DNA from: Halieaceae bacterium
GTDB lineage: Bacteria > Pseudomonadota > Gammaproteobacteria > Pseudomonadales > Halieaceae
Reading direction: 5' to 3'
NCBI GenBank assembly: GCA_002691565.1
Contig: NZIH01000026.1
Location: 3,934 to 9,420 of the forward strand
Length of the DNA stretch: 5,487 nucleotides
Made by a program: the position numbers and the translations under genes. This document shows positions 2,882 to 5,487 of the stretch, piece after piece; the stretch's first letter is position 1, and each line of letters opens with the position of its first letter. The notes below the pieces were generated by a model, which was given only the letters and a program-made list of their open reading frames with translations, did not search any database and was not told the origin of the DNA.

Positions 2882-5487
2882 GGCGGCGGTAGTGCAACTG
2901 CGCCGGACACCGAGCCGTTCTATCTAGAGGAAGAGGAAGAGTGGAGCTTGGTTTGGTCTGATGAATTCGATGGTAGTGCCGTCGATTCCGGAAACTGGAC
3001 TTTCCAACTGGGTGACGGTAGCGATAACGGGCTACCAGGCTGGGGTAACTACGAGCTCCAGTACTACCAAGCTGATAATGCATCTATCCAAGACGTCGAC
3101 GATACGACTGCGCTTGTGATTGAAGCTCGCCAGGAAGACGCGGGTAACAGTGCGTACACCTCCGCGCGCATGCGTTCGGTTAATAAGTTTGATTTCACAT
3201 ACGGTCGTGTCGAGATCCGCGCGAAGGCCGCGCCGGGCGATGGCATGTGGTCAGCTATATGGATGATGCCGACAGACCTGGCTTATGGCACATGGGCTGC
3301 GGGTGGTGAGATCGACATCATGGAAGTCGTGAATGCGGGTACTGATAATCAGGGCGTATTCATGGCTGCTCATTACGGTTTCGAGTGGCCTCTGAACCAA
3401 ATCACGAGCGAAGGCGCTGATGTCGACGATGCCACCGACTGGCACACGTACTCACTTGAATGGTCTGGTGATTACCTACGTTGGTTTGTTGACGGTGAAC
3501 ACCTAAGAACGGTGAGCAAGGACGTCTACTACAGCTATTATTTCAAGGACAACACGGACGGCTATCAGCTTGCGAGCAATCCCTCTGCACCGTTTGATCG
3601 TGATTTCCACCTAATTGTGAACCTTGCTGTGGGTGGTATCGGTCCAGGCGTTGAGCTCGATCCATCTGCTGTTCCCGGTGAAATGGTTGTCGATTACATC
3701 CGCGTTTACGAGTGTTCATACGGCACTGGGAACGGCGTGGGTTGTAATAGCCTCGCGGACCGGTCGATCGAATCACCTGAGGCACAGACTCCTGAAGTTG
3801 TAACAACGGATATCTACACCGATGCGGTGGGTCCCCTTACCTGGTCATTCCTGACCGGCGATGTCACGCGCGACCTTCAGGCGGCTGTAGGCTGGAATAA
3901 CGAAGGTGCCATTGATATTAGCGTTTCGGAAGTTGCGGTAGAGGGTCGAGGCAATGTACTGGACGTCATGAGCGATGGTGGCGGTAACGTGGTTATCAAC
4001 GCGACTGATGGTAAGATTATCGATGTTTACGGTCACCGCGGGGGTGGTGAGCTTAAGTTCGATATGTATATCGACAGCTCGATGACAGCTCCGGACAGCA
4101 CGATTTCTATCAAGATGGATAGTGGTTACCCCGCGCTCGGCAGCGTGACACTTGATGTCTCGGCGATGCCAAAGAACGAGTGGTTCTCATACAGTGCATC
4201 GATCAATCAGATTTTGGCGAATCGTGGTCAACAAAGCCTTGCATTGGGTGCCATTCAGAATTTAGTGGTCATTGAGCCCAGTGCGGCAGCGCATGTTCAG
4301 CTCGATAACATCCGACTGGTGTGCGGTTCGCCCAATGGCGACTGCGGCATTTCTGCGCCCCCACAGTCCACAGATGATCTCGTTATTACCGTATTAGATG
4401 AGAACGGTGAGGCAGGTTCTGCTTGGTCCCCCGGTATCTGTGCTGTATCGGCCGAGAATGGATTTTCCGACGACTACTGCGATGGCAATACATCTAACCA
4501 GGTGACATGGTCGGTGGTTCCAACTGGCGACGATTCAATTGGCGCTAACGCGGTGAAGATCAGCTTTGGTGATGGTGTCGGCGGTGCCTGGTTCATCAAA
4601 GACGACCAGGGCCTCGATCTGAGTGACTCAGCCGGCGGTACGCTGAAGTTTGATATTCAGTTGCCCGCGGAAACCGTCGCTGATGGCGTTATCTTCAAGG
4701 TGGAGAACGAGTACCCTCAGGGAACAGGTGCTATCCCCTTGGACTTGACTGGGTATGCTCCAGGAACTTGGAAGAGCTTCGAGATCCCGATAGTTGATCT
4801 ACTGTCGTCGACAAATGCGGAGCAAAACAATCCTCCCGGTGGTCGATTGAGTCTCGCTGCAGTGAAGGCCTTCCTAGTGCTTTCGCCTAACGGTGAGCAG
4901 GGTGGAAAGTCTATCAAGGTAGCCAACGTTCGGTTGGAGCGTTTGGCTGGAGAGGAAGTCGAGGATACTGGCATTCTCGGAACATGGATGCTGGCCCCAG
5001 AAGCGGGTTCACTCGGCGTCGGTCCAGCGGAATTCGATGTCTCATGGTGGAGCGGCGACGATGGTGTGATTGCGCTTCGTGCTTGCTACTACGATGACGA
5101 GTATGTCTTTGGACGTGACGGGTCGTTCCGAAACGTATTGGGCGACGAAACGTGGTTAGAGCCATGGCAGTCGGGCGGTGCGGAAGAGTGTGGTGCACCT
5201 GTGACTCCCTATGATGCTTCGATCCCTGCGACGTTCGACTACGATGAGGCGGCTCAAACCCTAACCATTAACGGTCAGGGCTCTTACATGGGCTTACCAA
5301 AGGCTATCAACGGAGCGGAGATCGCCTCACTAGGTGACGCGCCTGGAAGCATCGTCTACAACGCGTACGAGCAAGACGACGGCTCAATGTTGGTTACTGT
5401 CGAGGCAGGTGTGGGCGTTTGGTGGAACTACAGGTTCATCAAGACGGCCGAGCCACCACCCCCATCGCCATTCCAGGGTACCTGGGT
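2810..5487 (+). CDS. Secreted multimodular GH16 laminarinase lipoprotein (3' truncated)
   Basis: The frame is open from ATG 2810 to the window end: 892 complete codons and no stop, so the gene continues beyond. The product should be an outer-membrane or surface lipoprotein that cleaves internal beta-1,3-glucosidic bonds of laminarin-like glucans. Residues 1-24 form a lipoprotein signal peptide ending in LNAC, with Cys24 the lipidated residue, then GGG and an acidic tether (five Glu at 40-44). The GH16 domain spans about 45-301: WSDEFDG near the start, catalytic GEIDIMEV (Glu167 nucleophile, Asp169, Glu172 acid/base) and VDYIRVYEC at the end. The six-residue E-I-D-I-M-E motif is the beta-bulge form typical of laminarinases, not of lichenases or kappa-carrageenases. 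Behind it come two related beta-rich modules (about 331-505 and 522-712), a distinct module (about 721-878), a PPPPSP linker and the start of what looks like another copy. Substrate is inferred from the catalytic domain; agarase or another GH16 activity is less likely. Confidence 0.92.
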   Translation, partial: MFDRLYRHGRLVGIGLAAALLNACGGGSATAPDTEPFYLEEEEEWSLVWSDEFDGSAVDSGNWTFQLGDGSDNGLPGWGNYELQYYQADNASIQDVDDTTALVIEARQEDAGNSAYTSARMRSVNKFDFTYGRVEIRAKAAPGDGMWSAIWMMPTDLAYGTWAAGGEIDIMEVVNAGTDNQGVFMAAHYGFEWPLNQITSEGADVDDATDWHTYSLEWSGDYLRWFVDGEHLRTVSKDVYYSYYFKDNTDGYQLASNPSAPFDRDFHLIVNLAVGGIGPGVELDPSAVPGEMVVDYIRVYECSYGTGNGVGCNSLADRSIESPEAQTPEVVTTDIYTDAVGPLTWSFLTGDVTRDLQAAVGWNNEGAIDISVSEVAVEGRGNVLDVMSDGGGNVVINATDGKIIDVYGHRGGGELKFDMYIDSSMTAPDSTISIKMDSGYPALGSVTLDVSAMPKNEWFSYSASINQILANRGQQSLALGAIQNLVVIEPSAAAHVQLDNIRLVCGSPNGDCGISAPPQSTDDLVITVLDENGEAGSAWSPGICAVSAENGFSDDYCDGNTSNQVTWSVVPTGDDSIGANAVKISFGDGVGGAWFIKDDQGLDLSDSAGGTLKFDIQLPAETVADGVIFKVENEYPQGTGAIPLDLTGYAPGTWKSFEIPIVDLLSSTNAEQNNPPGGRLSLAAVKAFLVLSPNGEQGGKSIKVANVRLERLAGEEVEDTGILGTWMLAPEAGSLGVGPAEFDVSWWSGDDGVIALRACYYDDEYVFGRDGSFRNVLGDETWLEPWQSGGAEECGAPVTPYDASIPATFDYDEAAQTLTINGQGSYMGLPKAINGAEIASLGDAPGSIVYNAYEQDDGSMLVTVEAGVGVWWNYRFIKTAEPPPPSPFQGTW
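2942..3712 (+). other. GH16 catalytic domain
   Basis: This covers residues 45-301 of the lipoprotein. Recognisable family segments in order are WSDEFDG, GNYELQYY, SARMRSVNKFDFTYGRVEIRAKA, MWSAIWMMP, GEIDIMEV (the catalytic Glu167/Asp169/Glu172 triad at 3308-3325), WHTYSLEW, FVDGE, FHLIVNLAVGG and VDYIRVYE. No key catalytic residue is missing. Cys302 and Cys312 just after the domain form a small Gly-rich, probably disulfide-closed loop. Confidence 0.93.
3800..4324 (+). repeat. Beta-rich accessory module A of the laminarinase (first of a divergent pair)
   Basis: Residues about 331-505 follow the catalytic domain and read as alternating beta strands without helices. The segment GGELKFDMYI, then a GYP turn, a Trp-centred strand and VQLDNIRLVC near the end are echoed in the next module. 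The pattern resembles galactose-binding-like jelly-roll domains seen in marine glucan hydrolases such as the C-terminal domain of ExoP-type enzymes. That resemblance is from memory. A glycan-binding role is inferred, with no ligand residues identified. Confidence 0.6.
4373..4945 (+). repeat. Beta-rich accessory module B of the laminarinase (second of a divergent pair)
   Basis: Residues about 522-712 repeat the plan of module A: GGTLKFDIQL, an EYP turn, PLDLTGYAPGTWKSFEIPI, then SIKVANVRLERL. Identity between the modules is low and scattered but in the same order. Module B has its own Cys544-Cys557 pair, absent from A. An ancient duplication or acquisition of two members of one CBM-like family fits best. 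Confidence 0.6.
4970..5443 (+). other. C-terminal GTWxLAPEAG module (copy 1)
   Basis: Residues about 721-878 start with ILGTWMLAPEAGSLGVGP and include SWWSGDDG, CYYDDEYVFGRDGSFRNVLG, TWLEPWQ, ECGAPVTPYD, the strand QTLTINGQGSYMGLPKAING and a closing WWNYRFIK. From memory, closely similar modules recur in GH16 and other secreted glycan-active proteins of marine bacteria. The strand-rich form with a GTW opening is reminiscent of lipocalin-like beta barrels. Cys759 and Cys794 may pair. Function is not established here. Confidence 0.65.
5471..5487 (+). repeat. Start of a probable second copy of the C-terminal module (truncated)
   Basis: After the proline linker PPPPSP the last residues are FQGTW followed by a partial GTN (Val) codon. 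This matches ILGTWM, the opening of the preceding module, at the same position after a linker. Only about six residues are visible, so the repeat is a prediction. Confidence 0.45.

Noticed and set aside
2808..3083. 91-codon minus-strand frame over the start of the laminarinase, and others at 3543-3806 and 4914-5198
   Set aside because: All are antisense to the intact lipoprotein gene and have low-complexity Arg/His/Pro-rich translations typical of shadow frames.

Overview
The window looks like a piece of chromosome from a marine, polysaccharide-degrading proteobacterium, most likely a gammaproteobacterium. This is an inference from moderate GC content, a proteobacterial-style beta-oxidation protein, a LytS/LytTR-type two-component pair and a lipoprotein laminarinase. 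No rRNA or other taxonomic marker is present. All four supported genes lie on the + strand, and both outer genes are cut by the window edges.

Layout: 1-708 is the C-terminal third or so of a multifunctional 3-hydroxyacyl-CoA dehydrogenase of fatty-acid beta-oxidation. After only 32 bp comes 741-1922, a four-helix membrane histidine kinase of the LytS/YehU/AlgZ type. It overlaps by 32 nt with 1891-2676, its cognate response regulator, which has a receiver domain and a LytTR DNA-binding domain. A 133-bp intergenic region (2677-2809) follows. It carries a candidate promoter, three related AAG-NN-CT elements, an AT-rich direct repeat and a 10-bp palindrome. From 2810 to the window end runs an uninterrupted frame of 892 complete codons: a secreted lipoprotein with a GH16 laminarinase-type catalytic domain, two related beta-rich, CBM-like modules, a further C-terminal module, and the apparent first residues of a second copy of that last module.

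How it fits together: the kinase and regulator form one translation-coupled signalling unit. The large lipoprotein should act at the cell surface on beta-1,3-glucan (laminarin-like) substrate, with its accessory modules probably binding glycan or spacing the enzyme from the membrane. The two-component system lies directly upstream of the hydrolase, so it may control it. That link rests on position only, because no convincing LytTR tandem site was found. The most interesting material is the modular, internally duplicated C-terminal half of the laminarinase and the patterned intergenic region. I saw no CRISPR array, tRNA, transposase or phage gene.
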